The position numbers and the translations under genes are program-made. Shown here piece by piece: positions 9,701 to 18,254 of a stretch of 64,000 bases of DNA; the first letter of the stretch is position 1, and each line of letters starts with the position of its first letter. Under the pieces are notes generated by a model. That model searched no databases, had not been told where the DNA came from, and saw nothing but the letters and a program-made list of their open reading frames with translations. The stretch is from Chryseobacterium sp. JUb7 (GTDB taxonomy: Bacteria; Bacteroidota; Bacteroidia; Flavobacteriales; Weeksellaceae). Location: contig NZ_JANUFF010000003.1 of assembly GCF_024806495.1 (NCBI RefSeq), forward strand, positions 62,001 to 126,000, read 5' to 3'.

Positions 9701-9865
9701 GCTGCTTGTTCTACCGGAGCAATGACGTTTGGAGACATGAATGACAAAGAATCTGAAGTGAGAGAATTGTATTCTAGCAACAGAAGATATTATTTACTTG
9801 AAGAGATCGGAACAAAACCAAATGTGTTCTATCACGCTAAAGTAAGAAACAGAGTAGAAAAATAA
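6797..9865 (+). CDS. actB: Alternative complex III subunit ActB, Tat-exported Fe-S protein
   Basis: The 1022-residue subunit joins a molybdopterin-oxidoreductase-like N-terminal part, which binds no molybdenum in characterised complexes, to a ferredoxin-like C-terminal part. A twin-arginine motif SRRDFLK (49-55) is followed by a hydrophobic stretch and a lipobox-like LAAC with Cys69, so the protein is probably folded before export and lipid-anchored. Four cysteine clusters for Fe-S centres lie in the last quarter: CTGCGACIIAC, CQHCNHAPCETVC, CIGTRYCANNC and CSMC with the later CACAAAC. It follows actA by 23 bases and precedes actC by 25. Confidence 0.95.
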   Translation: MASNKIQFRSIHELKDPALNNKLAQKEFQEEIPVEDFLGDAEQNGSSTSRRDFLKLLGFSTAAVTLAACEAPVIKTIPYVVKPHDIIPGVPNYYASTYFDGFDFASVLVKTREGRPIKIDPNPAAGDLGKTNARAQAAVLSLYDNDKVKQPKLDGKDETFDKVDDFVIKGLTEAKAGNKRIVLLSQSFASPTFKKLFAEFKAKYPTAELVTYDAFPYSAALDAAQEVFGTRALPVYDLKGTELVVSFQADFLGDYNAASLETSYATARTPGASMLRHIQVESNMSLTGANADSRYRLKPSAVNKTLVEVYNAIVGGAAPADQSAAEIVKEIQAKGNKAVVFADGSKGAQVLAHLINQKLGSVAFTGKANFLKEFDKARYNEFLGWVTAGQVGVLITNNVDPIYSHYKGAEFEKAIKNVPYVVAVADKKNAMYKAAKAVIPVANWLESWGDMEPQTGVYTLMQPTIQKIYKSRQIEESLLVWKNGKNNAANNYYDYLKASAASILGATSFNKALYNGITTSNNATTLSYAGGNGAQAAAELSGFKASELELVLYTKTSIGDGTQANNPWLQELPDPLTRMSWDNYLTISPKDAEKFEIDNDLNARMQLDGSIVNLTVNGVKIENVPVFIQPGQAEGSVGLALGYGKKNSGATADTGVNAYPLFDGSNLVVSGVKIEKTGEDHEFAGIQLQNTLMGRYEIAKEVPLAEFINVAFDDEHKGWNKPLEYHTISGALPARKIDLWDAFDDTDGPHFNLSIDLNSCTGCGACIIACQAENNVPVVGKEEIRMSRDMYWLRIDRYYSSRQKVEVYEGLKDGLAVPELYGTAFGDGGALNHPADNPDVIFQPVMCQHCNHAPCETVCPVAATSHGKQGQNHMAYNRCIGTRYCANNCPYKVRRFNWFTYNLNDKFDFNMNNDLGRMVLNPDVVVRTRGVMEKCSMCIQETQATILAAKRENRKVTDNEFKNSCACAAACSTGAMTFGDMNDKESEVRELYSSNRRYYLLEEIGTKPNVFYHAKVRNRVEK

Positions 9866-9890
9866 AGTTTAAATAATAAATAGGTAAAAA

Positions 9891-11288
9891 ATGTCAGGAC
9901 ATTACGAAGCTCCGATAAGGGAACCTCTAATTATTGGTCACAAAACTTATCACGATATCACAGAAGATATTGCACGACCTATCGAAGAAAGAGCAGGTAA
10001 ATTATGGTGGATTTCATTATATGCAGCCTTAGTTCTATTCCTCTATGGATTTGGGTGTATCGCTTATACTATCGGGACAGGTATTGGAGCATGGGGGCTT
10101 AACAGAACTATTAACTGGGGTTGGGATATTACCAACTTCGTATGGTGGGTAGGTATCGGTCACGCCGGAACACTTATCTCCGCAGTATTATTATTATTTA
10201 GACAGAGATGGAGAATGTCTGTAAACCGTTCAGCTGAGGCGATGACTATCTTCGCAGTTGTACAGGCGGCAATCTTCCCTGTAATCCACATGGGTAGAGT
10301 TTGGGTAGGTTATTGGGTATTCCCTTTACCAAACCAGTTCGGTTCTCTTTGGGGGAACTTCAACTCTCCTCTACTTTGGGACGTATTCGCGATCTCAACG
10401 TATTTCTCAGTATCAACTGTATTCTGGTTTATGGGATTGATCCCTGACTTTGCAATGATCAGAGATAGAGCAAAAACTCCTTGGACTAAGAAAATTTATA
10501 CATTCCTGGCTTTCGGTTGGGGTGGTAAAGCAAAACACTGGCAGAGATTCGAAGAGCTTTCTTTGGTCCTTGCAGGTTTAGCAACTCCACTAGTATTCTC
10601 GGTACACACTACCGTATCTTTTGACTTCGCGACTTCAGTAATTAAAGGATGGCACTCTACGATCTATCCTCCTTACTTCGTTGCAGGAGCAATCTTCTCA
10701 GGATTCGCAATGGTACAGACACTATTGTTGATCGCTAGAAAAGTGTGTCACTTAGAAGACTATATTACAATGTATCATATCGAAATTATGAACATCGTAA
10801 TCATCTTAACAGGTGGTATGGTAACCGTAGCTTATGCTACTGAATATTTCATCGGATGGTATTCTGGATCTAGATTTGAAGATTTTACTTATCTATCTCC
10901 GGGTGCTGCTGTTGGACCTTACTGGTGGGCTTTCTGGGCATTGATTAGTTGTAACTTGATTATTCCGGCATTGTTCTGGTTCAAGAGAGTAAGAACAAAT
11001 ATCATTGCAACATTTATTATTGCATTAATCATCAACATCGGTATGTGGTTTGAGCGTTTTGATATCATCGTTATCAACCTTTCTAGAGACTACTTACCTG
11101 GATCTTGGACAATGTTTAAGCCAACGATCATTGATGTGGGTGTATATTTAGGAACAATCGGATTCTTCTCTGTATTATTCTTACTATACGCAAGAACATT
11201 CCCTGTAATTGCACAGGCCGAATTAAAATCGATTTTGAAAATCTCAGGTGAAACTTATAAAGCAAAAGAAGGAGATGAGCACCACTAA
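9891..11288 (+). CDS. actC: Alternative complex III subunit ActC (NrfD-like quinol-binding membrane protein)
   Basis: The 465-residue NrfD/PsrC-family protein has about ten transmembrane helices and is expected to form the main quinol oxidation site and proton pathway of the complex. It begins REPLIIGHKTYHDITEDIARPIE, followed by helices from residue 38 on. Family features are the HAGTLISAVLLLFRQRWR segment and the QAAIFPVIHMGRVW helix. Its last 14 bases overlap the start of actD, which suggests translational coupling. Confidence 0.95.
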   Translation: MSGHYEAPIREPLIIGHKTYHDITEDIARPIEERAGKLWWISLYAALVLFLYGFGCIAYTIGTGIGAWGLNRTINWGWDITNFVWWVGIGHAGTLISAVLLLFRQRWRMSVNRSAEAMTIFAVVQAAIFPVIHMGRVWVGYWVFPLPNQFGSLWGNFNSPLLWDVFAISTYFSVSTVFWFMGLIPDFAMIRDRAKTPWTKKIYTFLAFGWGGKAKHWQRFEELSLVLAGLATPLVFSVHTTVSFDFATSVIKGWHSTIYPPYFVAGAIFSGFAMVQTLLLIARKVCHLEDYITMYHIEIMNIVIILTGGMVTVAYATEYFIGWYSGSRFEDFTYLSPGAAVGPYWWAFWALISCNLIIPALFWFKRVRTNIIATFIIALIINIGMWFERFDIIVINLSRDYLPGSWTMFKPTIIDVGVYLGTIGFFSVLFLLYARTFPVIAQAELKSILKISGETYKAKEGDEHH

Positions 11289-11796
11289 AATTGTATACGG
11301 ACTTTATGCTGACGACGACGATTTAATGAACGGCGTTAAGGCATTCAACGATAAAGGGATTGCGATAAACGAAGTTTATACTCCATTCCCGGTTCACGGA
11401 CTAGATAAAGCTTTAGGGTTAAAGAAAACCAGAATTTCTGATGCTGCATTCATCTACGCTCTTTATGGAGTTACCATTGGTGCTACTGTAACTTGGTATG
11501 TGATGAATCATGACTGGCCTCAAAACATTGGTGGTAAACCTGCTTTTGACTGGGCACACAACATGCCGGCATTCGTAGTTCCAATGTTCGAATTAATGGT
11601 ATTCTGTGCCGCTCACATGATGTCTTTGACTTTCTTGGTAAGAAATAAAATGTATCCTGGAGCACCAGCTCAGAACCCAGATCCTAGAACTACCGATGAT
11701 AAATTCATGATGGAATTTGTAACTGAAGATGTAGAATCTGTAAAACAGTTGCTTATTGAAACTGGAGTTGAAGAAATAACTGTTAAAGACGCTTAA
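11275..11796 (+). CDS. actD: Alternative complex III subunit ActD (DUF3341)
   Basis: The 173-residue membrane subunit has a short N-terminal soluble part (TTKIVYGLYADDDDLMNGVKAF), two transmembrane helices (about 59-80 and 99-120) and a C-terminal cytosolic tail ending in a sensor-like segment. ActD belongs to DUF3341 and packs beside ActC and ActF. The start at ATG 11275 is preferred over the in-frame ATG at 11248 because it has a purine-rich AAAGAAGGAG just upstream and gives the family's normal N-terminus. This start overlaps actC by 14 bases. Confidence 0.92.
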   Translation: MSTTKIVYGLYADDDDLMNGVKAFNDKGIAINEVYTPFPVHGLDKALGLKKTRISDAAFIYALYGVTIGATVTWYVMNHDWPQNIGGKPAFDWAHNMPAFVVPMFELMVFCAAHMMSLTFLVRNKMYPGAPAQNPDPRTTDDKFMMEFVTEDVESVKQLLIETGVEEITVKDA

Positions 11797-11797
11797 A

Positions 11798-12481
11798 ATG
11801 AAAAAGAATGTATTAAAAATTACAGCAGTTTTAGGTTTAACAACAGTTTTACTTAATTCTTGCGGACCGAAAGAAAATACTCCGTTGGTTTATTTCCCTG
11901 ATATGTACTTTCCAGTAGCTTATGATCCATTGATGAAAGCTCAAGATGCATATTCGGATCATGAAAACGAAATTCCTGCGTTTGTTAAAAATAATGGTGC
12001 AACAGGACTTTCTCCAGTAGAAGGAAGTGTCGCTCAAAATAAAGATGGTGTTTTTGAAGAAACACTACTTCCTAAAAATGTAGACGAATACAATGCAGGA
12101 TATGACGCTTCTAAAAAAATGACAGCTTCTCCTTTAAATCCGGCTAATGCAGCAAAGGATATCGAAAGAGGAAAAATGTTATTTGATAAAACGTGTGCTG
12201 CTTGTCACGGAACAGGAGGAGATGGACAGGGACCAATCGTACAGAGTGGTGCATATAGCGGAGTTCCGAATTATGCTGACAGAGAAATTACTGTAGGATC
12301 TGTTCATTATGTATTAACAAACGGTAGAAACAACATGGGATCTTATGCAGGTCAATTGAATGCAGGAGATAGATGGAGAGTAGCAATGTATGTGATGAAT
12401 GCTTTCAAAAAAGGAGCAGCAGCACCGGCAGCAGCTACAGCGACGGCAACAACTGAAACTACTACCGAAACTAAAAAATAA
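11798..12481 (+). CDS. actE: Alternative complex III subunit ActE, monohaem cytochrome c lipoprotein
   Basis: The 227-residue protein is a lipoprotein (LLNSC, acylated Cys22) with one CXXCH site, CAACHGTGGDGQG, in a cytochrome c domain over the second half. A late SYAGQLNAGDRWRVAMYVMNAF segment should supply the Met axial ligand from the NNMGSY loop. The C-terminus is a low-complexity Ala/Thr tail. It starts 1 base after actD. Its role is to pass electrons from the ActAB haems to a periplasmic acceptor. Confidence 0.94.
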   Translation: MKKNVLKITAVLGLTTVLLNSCGPKENTPLVYFPDMYFPVAYDPLMKAQDAYSDHENEIPAFVKNNGATGLSPVEGSVAQNKDGVFEETLLPKNVDEYNAGYDASKKMTASPLNPANAAKDIERGKMLFDKTCAACHGTGGDGQGPIVQSGAYSGVPNYADREITVGSVHYVLTNGRNNMGSYAGQLNAGDRWRVAMYVMNAFKKGAAAPAAATATATTETTTETKK

Positions 12482-12489
12482 GAAAAGAA

Positions 12490-13821
12490 ATGTATAGTTT
12501 TTCACCAAAATTAAAATCAACTTCTATAATACTTCTTGTTGTAGGTTTAGTTCTATTTGGTATTGGTTTCTTTTTAAACAAAGGAATTTCTACTGAAAAA
12601 ATCGAACACATGATGGAAGCAGTACATGCTGCCGGTCATAATGCTCCTACACACTCGAGTGAAATGGTAGGTCCTCAGGATCACCAATCTCATTTAGAGC
12701 ATGCAACGTTACAAGTTCACAATCAACCGTTGGCATCTCTACACTTTGTGGCTGTATTTTTCTTTGGAATTAGTTGTGCTGTATTGTTTTTTTACTGTAT
12801 TCAGCACGCTGCACACGCAGGTTGGCCAATTATTATTACAAGAGTAATGGAGGCTATTGCTTCTTATATTCCATACGGAGGAGCTATATTAGTTATCTTA
12901 ATGCTTTTAAATATCTTCCACCAAGGTCACCTTTTCCATTGGATGGATCCGGATTTGACAGACCCTAACTCTGCTCATTTCGATGTGATCTTATTCGAAA
13001 AGAAAAGATTCCTGAACATTCCTTTCTACGCGATCAGAACGATCATTTATGTAGTGGGAGCATCTTTCTTCGCTTGGAAGCTTAAAGCTCAATCTAAGAA
13101 AGTAGATGAAACTAAGTCTAAAGTAGAGTATCAAATGCTTTACAGATGGGCAGTAGGATATATCGCATTCTTCGGATTTGCTTCTGCAGCTTGGGCTTGG
13201 GACTGGTTGATGTCTATTGACCCTCACTGGTATTCTACAATGTATATCTGGTATTCAATGGTTAGCTGCCTTTCAAGTGGTATTGCGGTAATCATCCTTT
13301 TAAGTGTTTACTTAAAGAAAAATGGATTCTTACCTCAGTTCAATGATAATCACTTGCATGATTTAGGAGTATTCCTTTTTGCTACAAGTATGCTTTGGAC
13401 ATATACATGGTTTGCTCAGTTTATGTTATACTGGTATGCCAACGTACCGGAAGAGGTTAACTACTTCTTCGGAAGATTCCAACACTATGGTACAACATTC
13501 TTACCAATGCTGATCGTAAACTTCTTATTACCTTTATTGGTATTAGTAAGTAGCAGCATCAAGAGAAACTACAAAGTTGTTACGACAATGGCGGTAGTTG
13601 TAATCCTTGGACACCTTTTAGATTACTTCAACATGGTAATGCCAGGAACAGTAGGACCATACTGGAACACTCCTGAAGTATTCGTATTAATATTAGGTGC
13701 TGTTTTATTCATCGTTGGATTATTTATGTTTACAGTGCTTACAGCATTATCTAAACTTAAACTTATTCCTACAGGTAACCCTTACCTACACGAATCTGAA
13801 ATTTATGAGTATCCTTTCTAA
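12490..13821 (+). CDS. actF: Alternative complex III subunit ActF (second NrfD-like membrane subunit)
   Basis: The 443-residue multi-pass membrane protein resembles ActC and is the last gene of the complex. It has an N-terminal helix (12-30), a periplasmic His-rich insert (residues of about 37-80 with repeated HxxxH spacing), and then about nine further helices. Conserved-looking segments are the WAVGYIAFFGFASAAWAWDWLMSIDPHWYSTMYIWYSMV region and the later FMLYWYANVPEE. It starts 8 bases after actE. A strong terminator at 13846 ends the operon. In many Bacteroidota cytochrome c oxidase genes come next; here they do not. Confidence 0.94.
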   Translation: MYSFSPKLKSTSIILLVVGLVLFGIGFFLNKGISTEKIEHMMEAVHAAGHNAPTHSSEMVGPQDHQSHLEHATLQVHNQPLASLHFVAVFFFGISCAVLFFYCIQHAAHAGWPIIITRVMEAIASYIPYGGAILVILMLLNIFHQGHLFHWMDPDLTDPNSAHFDVILFEKKRFLNIPFYAIRTIIYVVGASFFAWKLKAQSKKVDETKSKVEYQMLYRWAVGYIAFFGFASAAWAWDWLMSIDPHWYSTMYIWYSMVSCLSSGIAVIILLSVYLKKNGFLPQFNDNHLHDLGVFLFATSMLWTYTWFAQFMLYWYANVPEEVNYFFGRFQHYGTTFLPMLIVNFLLPLLVLVSSSIKRNYKVVTTMAVVVILGHLLDYFNMVMPGTVGPYWNTPEVFVLILGAVLFIVGLFMFTVLTALSKLKLIPTGNPYLHESEIYEYPF

Positions 13822-13845
13822 GGACTTGTAACAAAATAAAATTGT

Positions 13846-13880
13846 AAAAGACTGATTAGTAAAATAATCAGTCTTTTTTT
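13846..13880 (+). terminator. Terminator of the act operon
   Basis: A perfect 13-base stem (AAAAGACTGATTA at 13846-13858 with TAATCAGTCTTTT at 13865-13877), a 6-base loop, and a run of T. Confidence 0.88.
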
Positions 13881-13966
13881 ATGGCTATACCTCAAATTCT
13901 GAAAACGAGGCAACCTTTTCAGAAATGACAGGTCTTAGTATTGTAGAATCACTTAAATAAAGTATT

Positions 13967-14986
13967 ATGAAAAGAAATTACTTAGTCTACCTTCTCTTTA
14001 TTCTTGCTGTTCAGCTATTCAATGGGCAGTCCATTACTTTTATTTCAGAAAACAGTGGAAAGCCTTTACCCAAAGTTTCCGTATTTGGAAAAGACGGGAG
14101 TATTTTAGCCTATTCAGATATTGATGGGAAAATAGATAAGAAAGTAATAATTCCTGAGCAGGAAAAATTTCAGCTTATTTATGACAACTACCCTATCGCA
14201 ACTTTATCTTATACCGATTTTAATAATGGCATTGTTAAACTAAATGATGTTGTAAAGGAAATCGAAACCATTGTTCTCAAAAATGGAAAACCCACAAAAT
14301 ACATTTTTGTAAAAGGAAACTTTAATGCATATGTAACCGTCAACAACAAATTAAATTGCTATGCCGACGGAATCGTAACTTATATTTTCGATAACAAAAC
14401 AAAGAAACTTAAAAACACTTATGTAGAACAATATCGAATGTTTAGATTGGAAGATCCTAAAAACGAAAGAAAACAGACCTCTTCATGGGATTATGATTCT
14501 TCACTGGAAATTCCGAATATTAAAGATGTAGGAAATATTCTGGATTATAAAACAAAAAAGAATACCGTAATCAAAGAATTAAAGGGTTCTCAAAAAGACC
14601 AGATGGAAATTAGCGGCGAAGCATTACAGAAAAAAGAATTCGCTTTCTTAGGATATCGTTTTTTTGACGCAAAAAGTATCCTTAATGTTTCTTATGAAAA
14701 AGATTCGAAAAAGACCTTGAAAGATTTTGTAGAGTTTAACGAAATATCATTTTTGAAACTAAAACATAAAAGTGAACCGGATTATAACCAGCTAATACTT
14801 TATACCAACTTTTACCCTGCCGAACTTAATTTCAGCAATGAAAAAGATATTGAAAAAGTAAAATTCAGTACCGGTAACAGCAACTACAAAACAAACTATT
14901 GGGAGGATGCCTCGTTTCCAAATATGCAGAAAGTCTTCAGCTCATTTTTTAAAGATGATTTGAAAGAACAACAAAATAAAAAATAA
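13967..14986 (+). CDS. Secreted protein with carboxypeptidase-regulatory-like N-terminus, function unknown
   Basis: The 339-residue protein has a signal peptide ending at FNGQS (about residue 20). Residues 22-95 resemble the carboxypeptidase D regulatory-like beta-sandwich often found at the N-terminus of Bacteroidota envelope proteins (SGKPLPKVSVFGKDG, then YSDIDGKID). The remainder is a Lys-rich, beta-strand-rich region I do not recognise. There is no lipobox, sorting domain or catalytic motif. A weak -7 match (TAGTATTG, 13936-13943) lies upstream. Confidence 0.7.
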   Translation: MKRNYLVYLLFILAVQLFNGQSITFISENSGKPLPKVSVFGKDGSILAYSDIDGKIDKKVIIPEQEKFQLIYDNYPIATLSYTDFNNGIVKLNDVVKEIETIVLKNGKPTKYIFVKGNFNAYVTVNNKLNCYADGIVTYIFDNKTKKLKNTYVEQYRMFRLEDPKNERKQTSSWDYDSSLEIPNIKDVGNILDYKTKKNTVIKELKGSQKDQMEISGEALQKKEFAFLGYRFFDAKSILNVSYEKDSKKTLKDFVEFNEISFLKLKHKSEPDYNQLILYTNFYPAELNFSNEKDIEKVKFSTGNSNYKTNYWEDASFPNMQKVFSSFFKDDLKEQQNKK

Positions 14987-15011
14987 AACTCTCTATTAAT
15001 AAAGGTTTTAT

Positions 15012-15019
15012 TAAATTTG
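15012..15019 (+). promoter_or_regulatory. -7 element (TAAATTTG) of the lipoprotein-apt operon
   Basis: Exact TAnnTTTG match, 16 bases before the start codon at 15036. Confidence 0.6.
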
Positions 15020-15035
15020 TAGCAAATCATTAAAA

Positions 15036-16238
15036 ATGAAAAAGTTTTCTTTTCTACTCGTTTTCAGCTTATTGCTTTTTACAGCATGTAAGAAAGACCA
15101 CGTAGATGCAACGAATACTCAAACACTACAGTCAAGTATCAATGATATGACTTCCAGCCTCACTACAATTAAACAGATTAAGTTTAATGAGGCTCTTTAT
15201 ATTCTTAAAACTTTTGGCGTAGAAGCAGACGGCGATGTTGCAGAATTAAAAGCTCTTGGTCAGCTGATTAACGGTAAAAAAGTTCCTGAAGTTTTGGCAC
15301 TGGCCGATCAGGTAGCACAGAAAAACGGGATCGAATGGGCAAGTACAGCGCCTCCTTCATTAGGAGAAATGAATATCTTTGGTGATGATAAAGCAAAAGA
15401 AAGTGATCCAAATGATGTTAAGGCAAGCTCATTAAGCATCATGACAAAACCTACCGGAGACGATGGATCCGGTGCAGCAACAGCTATTCAGATTGTACCA
15501 AGACTTGTGGATGCCGCAGGAAACCCGGTTTCATTTACAGGTGCTGGTCTGGAAGCTACTCTTGAAGTTTTCAGCAATGGTGTAAAGCTTGCAACGGCCA
15601 AAAACCTAATGCAGGATAATAATTTTAAAGGTTTTAATTTAAAATTCTCATCAATCCCTGCTGCAAAAGTAGTTGATAATAAAATTGACATCACTGTTTC
15701 TGTAAAAACAACAGCAAAAACGTTCAAAATGTCTAAGATCGGTTTAGATGTAAACCCTTCTGCACTGAAAGTTCCTGCTCCACCAAAAGTAGATTCTACA
15801 TCTGTAAACCAGAATCCGGCAGTGATTGATCCAAATAATACTGGAACTACAACACCTGCAGATCCAAATGCAACTCCAAATACACCAGCGACAACTGCTC
15901 CGGCAACTCCAAAACAGCCGACTGCAGATCCAAAAAATACGGTGTCAAGCTTTTTAAATAATGTAAGCTCTCAGAATCTTAAAGCAGCTTATAATGCATC
16001 GAGCAATCCAAGCTGGGGAAGTTATGAATCTTTCTCAAACCCTAATTCAGGTTTTGGTTCTGTAAAAAATGTAAGTGTAAAAAATCTTACCACCAATGCT
16101 ACCAACCCTAATGTAGCAAGTGTAAATGCAACTTATGACGTTACTGATAAAAGTGGAAAAACAACCTCTCTGAAAGTAACTTTCGGTCTTAAAAATGTAA
16201 ATGGTGACTGGAAAATTTCCAGCTACAAAATCAATTAA
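15036..16238 (+). CDS. Lipoprotein with Pro/Thr-rich linker and NTF2-like C-terminal domain
   Basis: The 400-residue lipoprotein (LLLFTAC, Cys18) has three parts. Residues 20-245 are an unrecognised alpha/beta region. Residues of about 246-300 are a Pro/Thr/Asn/Ala-rich linker. The last 100 residues resemble the DUF4878/NTF2-like fold: TVSSFLNNVSSQNLKAAYNASS, then repeated strands and a closing NGDWKISSYKIN. Small NTF2-like lipoproteins are common in Bacteroidota and mostly uncharacterised. It lies 9 bases upstream of apt and shares its transcript, although nothing else ties it to purine salvage. Confidence 0.75.
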   Translation: MKKFSFLLVFSLLLFTACKKDHVDATNTQTLQSSINDMTSSLTTIKQIKFNEALYILKTFGVEADGDVAELKALGQLINGKKVPEVLALADQVAQKNGIEWASTAPPSLGEMNIFGDDKAKESDPNDVKASSLSIMTKPTGDDGSGAATAIQIVPRLVDAAGNPVSFTGAGLEATLEVFSNGVKLATAKNLMQDNNFKGFNLKFSSIPAAKVVDNKIDITVSVKTTAKTFKMSKIGLDVNPSALKVPAPPKVDSTSVNQNPAVIDPNNTGTTTPADPNATPNTPATTAPATPKQPTADPKNTVSSFLNNVSSQNLKAAYNASSNPSWGSYESFSNPNSGFGSVKNVSVKNLTTNATNPNVASVNATYDVTDKSGKTTSLKVTFGLKNVNGDWKISSYKIN

Positions 16239-16247
16239 TAAAAATAA

Positions 16248-16784
16248 ATGACTTCACCAGAACTTATCAAAAAACTAGAAGAAACTATTGAAAATATCCC
16301 TGACTTTCCTATTCCGGGAATTCAGTTTAAGGATATCTCTCCTATTTTTTTAAATCCAAAACTTTACGAGGAAGTTATTGAAGACCTTGTAAAGTTCAGT
16401 AAAGGAAAAGTAGATGCCGTTTGCGGAATCGAGAGCAGAGGTTATCTTTTCGGGATTGCCATCGCTGTGGCTCTTGAAGTTCCTTTTATTTTAATCAGAA
16501 AAGCCGGAAAACTTCCTCCACCTGTTATTTCAGAAAAATATGATCTTGAATACGGAAGTGCTATCATTGAAACCCGTGAAGGGCAGATCAAACCAGGACA
16601 GAGAATTTTAATTCATGATGATCTTCTGGCAACCGGAGGAACGACAGAAGCCGCTGCAAAATTAGTTGAAAAACAAGGCGCAACAGTTTCACAGTTCAGT
16701 TTTCTTATTGGACTGAAAGGATTAAACGGAGAAGAAAAATTAAATAAATTCAATGCAGAAGTCTATCATATTCTAGAATATTAA
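16248..16784 (+). CDS. apt: Adenine phosphoribosyltransferase
   Basis: The 178-residue cytosolic enzyme converts adenine plus PRPP to AMP plus pyrophosphate in purine salvage. The PRPP-binding loop is RILIHDDLLATGGTTEAA (about 120-137) and the family segment DAVCGIESRGYLFG (about 57-70) is present, as is the flexible-loop KLPPPVISEKYDLEYG. Length is typical. It is the second gene of a two-gene unit behind the lipoprotein, and a terminator follows at 16804. Confidence 0.95.
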   Translation: MTSPELIKKLEETIENIPDFPIPGIQFKDISPIFLNPKLYEEVIEDLVKFSKGKVDAVCGIESRGYLFGIAIAVALEVPFILIRKAGKLPPPVISEKYDLEYGSAIIETREGQIKPGQRILIHDDLLATGGTTEAAAKLVEKQGATVSQFSFLIGLKGLNGEEKLNKFNAEVYHILEY

Positions 16785-16803
16785 ACTTCTCAAAATAAAA
16801 TTC

Positions 16804-16840
16804 AAAAATGCTTTGTGATTCATTTCATAAAGCATTTTTT
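16804..16840 (+). terminator. Rho-independent terminator after apt
   Basis: AAAAATGCTTT (16804-16814) pairs with AAAGCATTTTT (16829-16839); partial pairing continues inside the loop and a T tract follows. Confidence 0.8.
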
Positions 16841-16914
16841 ATGTTCCATAATTAATAATTGTATTACTCTTTGTAAGAATTATTCCACTTTTATTAATAA
16901 TACAAACAAAGTAT

Positions 16915-16945
16915 TTTGTAAATCACTCAGAAACAATTAAATTTG
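16915..16945 (+). promoter_or_regulatory. Promoter of the TPR protein-ribH unit
   Basis: TTTG (16915-16918), a 19-base spacer, and TAAATTTG (16938-16945), 21 bases before the start codon at 16967. Confidence 0.7.
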
Positions 16946-16966
16946 CAATTCAATTTTTAAGAATTT

Positions 16967-17674
16967 ATGGCAAAATTGGGAAAGAATGCTCAGAATGAGC
17001 AAGAAGGTAAAGAAACAGTGGAATTTTTTAAAGACCTTGACAGAGAGGCTTTAAACACAGAAAGATTCCTAGAAAAATATTCAAAACCGATAGGTATTGT
17101 TTTTGGAGTACTTATTTTAGGCGTACTAGGATTTTTTGCTTACAAGCAATTCGTTGTTGCTCCTCAAAATGCTGAGGCGGTAAAAAGCTTCCTTGCTGCT
17201 CAAAAAAACCTTACTGAAGGTAAAGATAAAGAAGCTTTAGGCGGAAAATCTGCTGCTAACCCAGGATTCCTGGGAACGGCAAATGAATATTCTTCTACTA
17301 ATATTGGTAAACTTTCTGCTTACAATGCTGGTTTGCTAAAATTCAAAGAAGGAAAATTCCAGGAAGCTTATGATCTTTTAGATAAATTCTCATCAGATAA
17401 TAAGACTATGGTTGCAATGAAATTCGGAGCAATGGCTGATGCTAAATCTGGTCTTAACAAAAATGATGAAGCTTTACAGTTATTAGACAAAGCAGCTTCT
17501 GCTTCCAGCGATCCTTATACAACCTACTACTTTACAAGAAAAGCAGGTATTTTAGCTTTAGGATTAAAGAAAAATGCGGATGCTAAAAAATATTTTGCTA
17601 CAATTGACGAAAAATATCAGGACTACGACAACGGAATGTCTGATTCTTATATTGAAATGACTAAATATTACTAA
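16967..17674 (+). CDS. Membrane-anchored tetratricopeptide repeat protein (YfgM-like)
   Basis: The 235-residue protein has a charged cytosolic N-terminus (1-40), one transmembrane helix (about 42-62, IGIVFGVLILGVLGFFAYK) and a periplasmic domain with TPR-like helical pairs, such as LSAYNAGLLKFKEGKFQEAYDLL and LNKNDEALQLLDKAA. This matches the topology of YfgM/YbgF-like proteins that work near the Sec translocon or the Tol system in other bacteria; the role here is inferred from shape. It sits 3 bases upstream of ribH. Confidence 0.8.
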   Translation: MAKLGKNAQNEQEGKETVEFFKDLDREALNTERFLEKYSKPIGIVFGVLILGVLGFFAYKQFVVAPQNAEAVKSFLAAQKNLTEGKDKEALGGKSAANPGFLGTANEYSSTNIGKLSAYNAGLLKFKEGKFQEAYDLLDKFSSDNKTMVAMKFGAMADAKSGLNKNDEALQLLDKAASASSDPYTTYYFTRKAGILALGLKKNADAKKYFATIDEKYQDYDNGMSDSYIEMTKYY

Positions 17675-17677
17675 AAA

Positions 17678-18196
17678 ATGGCAACAGTTAATCTTTCCGA
17701 TTACAAGCCACTTAATATAACCAATGCCGATGAGTTTTCTATCGGCATTGTTTTTTCTGAGTGGAATGACTTTGTAACCTACAATCTTCGTGATGCAGCT
17801 CTGGAAATCCTTCAAAAAGAAGGTGTAAAATCTGAAAATATAAAACTTTTTCCGGTTCCGGGAGCTTTTGAACTGAACTATGCAAGCATGCAGCTTTGTA
17901 AAGAACGTAAATATGATGCAGTAATTTCAATCGGATGTGTCATCCGTGGAGAAACGCCTCATTTTGATTATGTTTGTTCGGCAGTAGCACAAGGAATCAA
18001 AGATTGTAATATCTTAACGGATACTCCTACTATCTTCTGCGTTTTAACTGATGATACTAAAGAACAATCTATTGCAAGAAGTGGTGGTGATTTAGGAAAT
18101 AAAGGAGTTGAGGCAGCAGTTACAGCATTAAGAATGATCGATTTCAAAAAGAATCTTTCTGATAAAAAAGGAAATATTGGTTTTGGACATTCATAA
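17678..18196 (+). CDS. ribH: 6,7-dimethyl-8-ribityllumazine synthase
   Basis: The 172-residue enzyme condenses 5-amino-6-ribitylaminouracil with 3,4-dihydroxybutanone 4-phosphate in the penultimate step of riboflavin synthesis. Markers are GIVFSEWNDFV near residue 28 (substrate-binding aromatic), the PVPGAFELNYA loop, and ISIGCVIRGETPHFDYVCSAVAQGI containing the catalytic histidine. The C-terminus is slightly extended. It is transcribed with the TPR gene and ends in a clear terminator; other rib genes are not in the window. Confidence 0.95.
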   Translation: MATVNLSDYKPLNITNADEFSIGIVFSEWNDFVTYNLRDAALEILQKEGVKSENIKLFPVPGAFELNYASMQLCKERKYDAVISIGCVIRGETPHFDYVCSAVAQGIKDCNILTDTPTIFCVLTDDTKEQSIARSGGDLGNKGVEAAVTALRMIDFKKNLSDKKGNIGFGHS

Positions 18197-18223
18197 TTTT
18201 AACAAATTTTATAAAATTCAAAT

Positions 18224-18254
18224 AAAAAAAGAGCTATACACTAGCTCTTTTTTT
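18224..18254 (+). terminator. Rho-independent terminator after ribH
   Basis: GAGCTA (18231-18236) and TAGCTC (18242-18247), extended by A and T runs on either side, with a 5-base loop and seven T. Confidence 0.87.

Noticed and set aside
14996..15013. Terminator hairpin TTAATAAA-GG-TTTTATTAA before the lipoprotein gene
   Set aside because: The stem is made of A-T pairs only and overlaps the promoter region; too weak to call.
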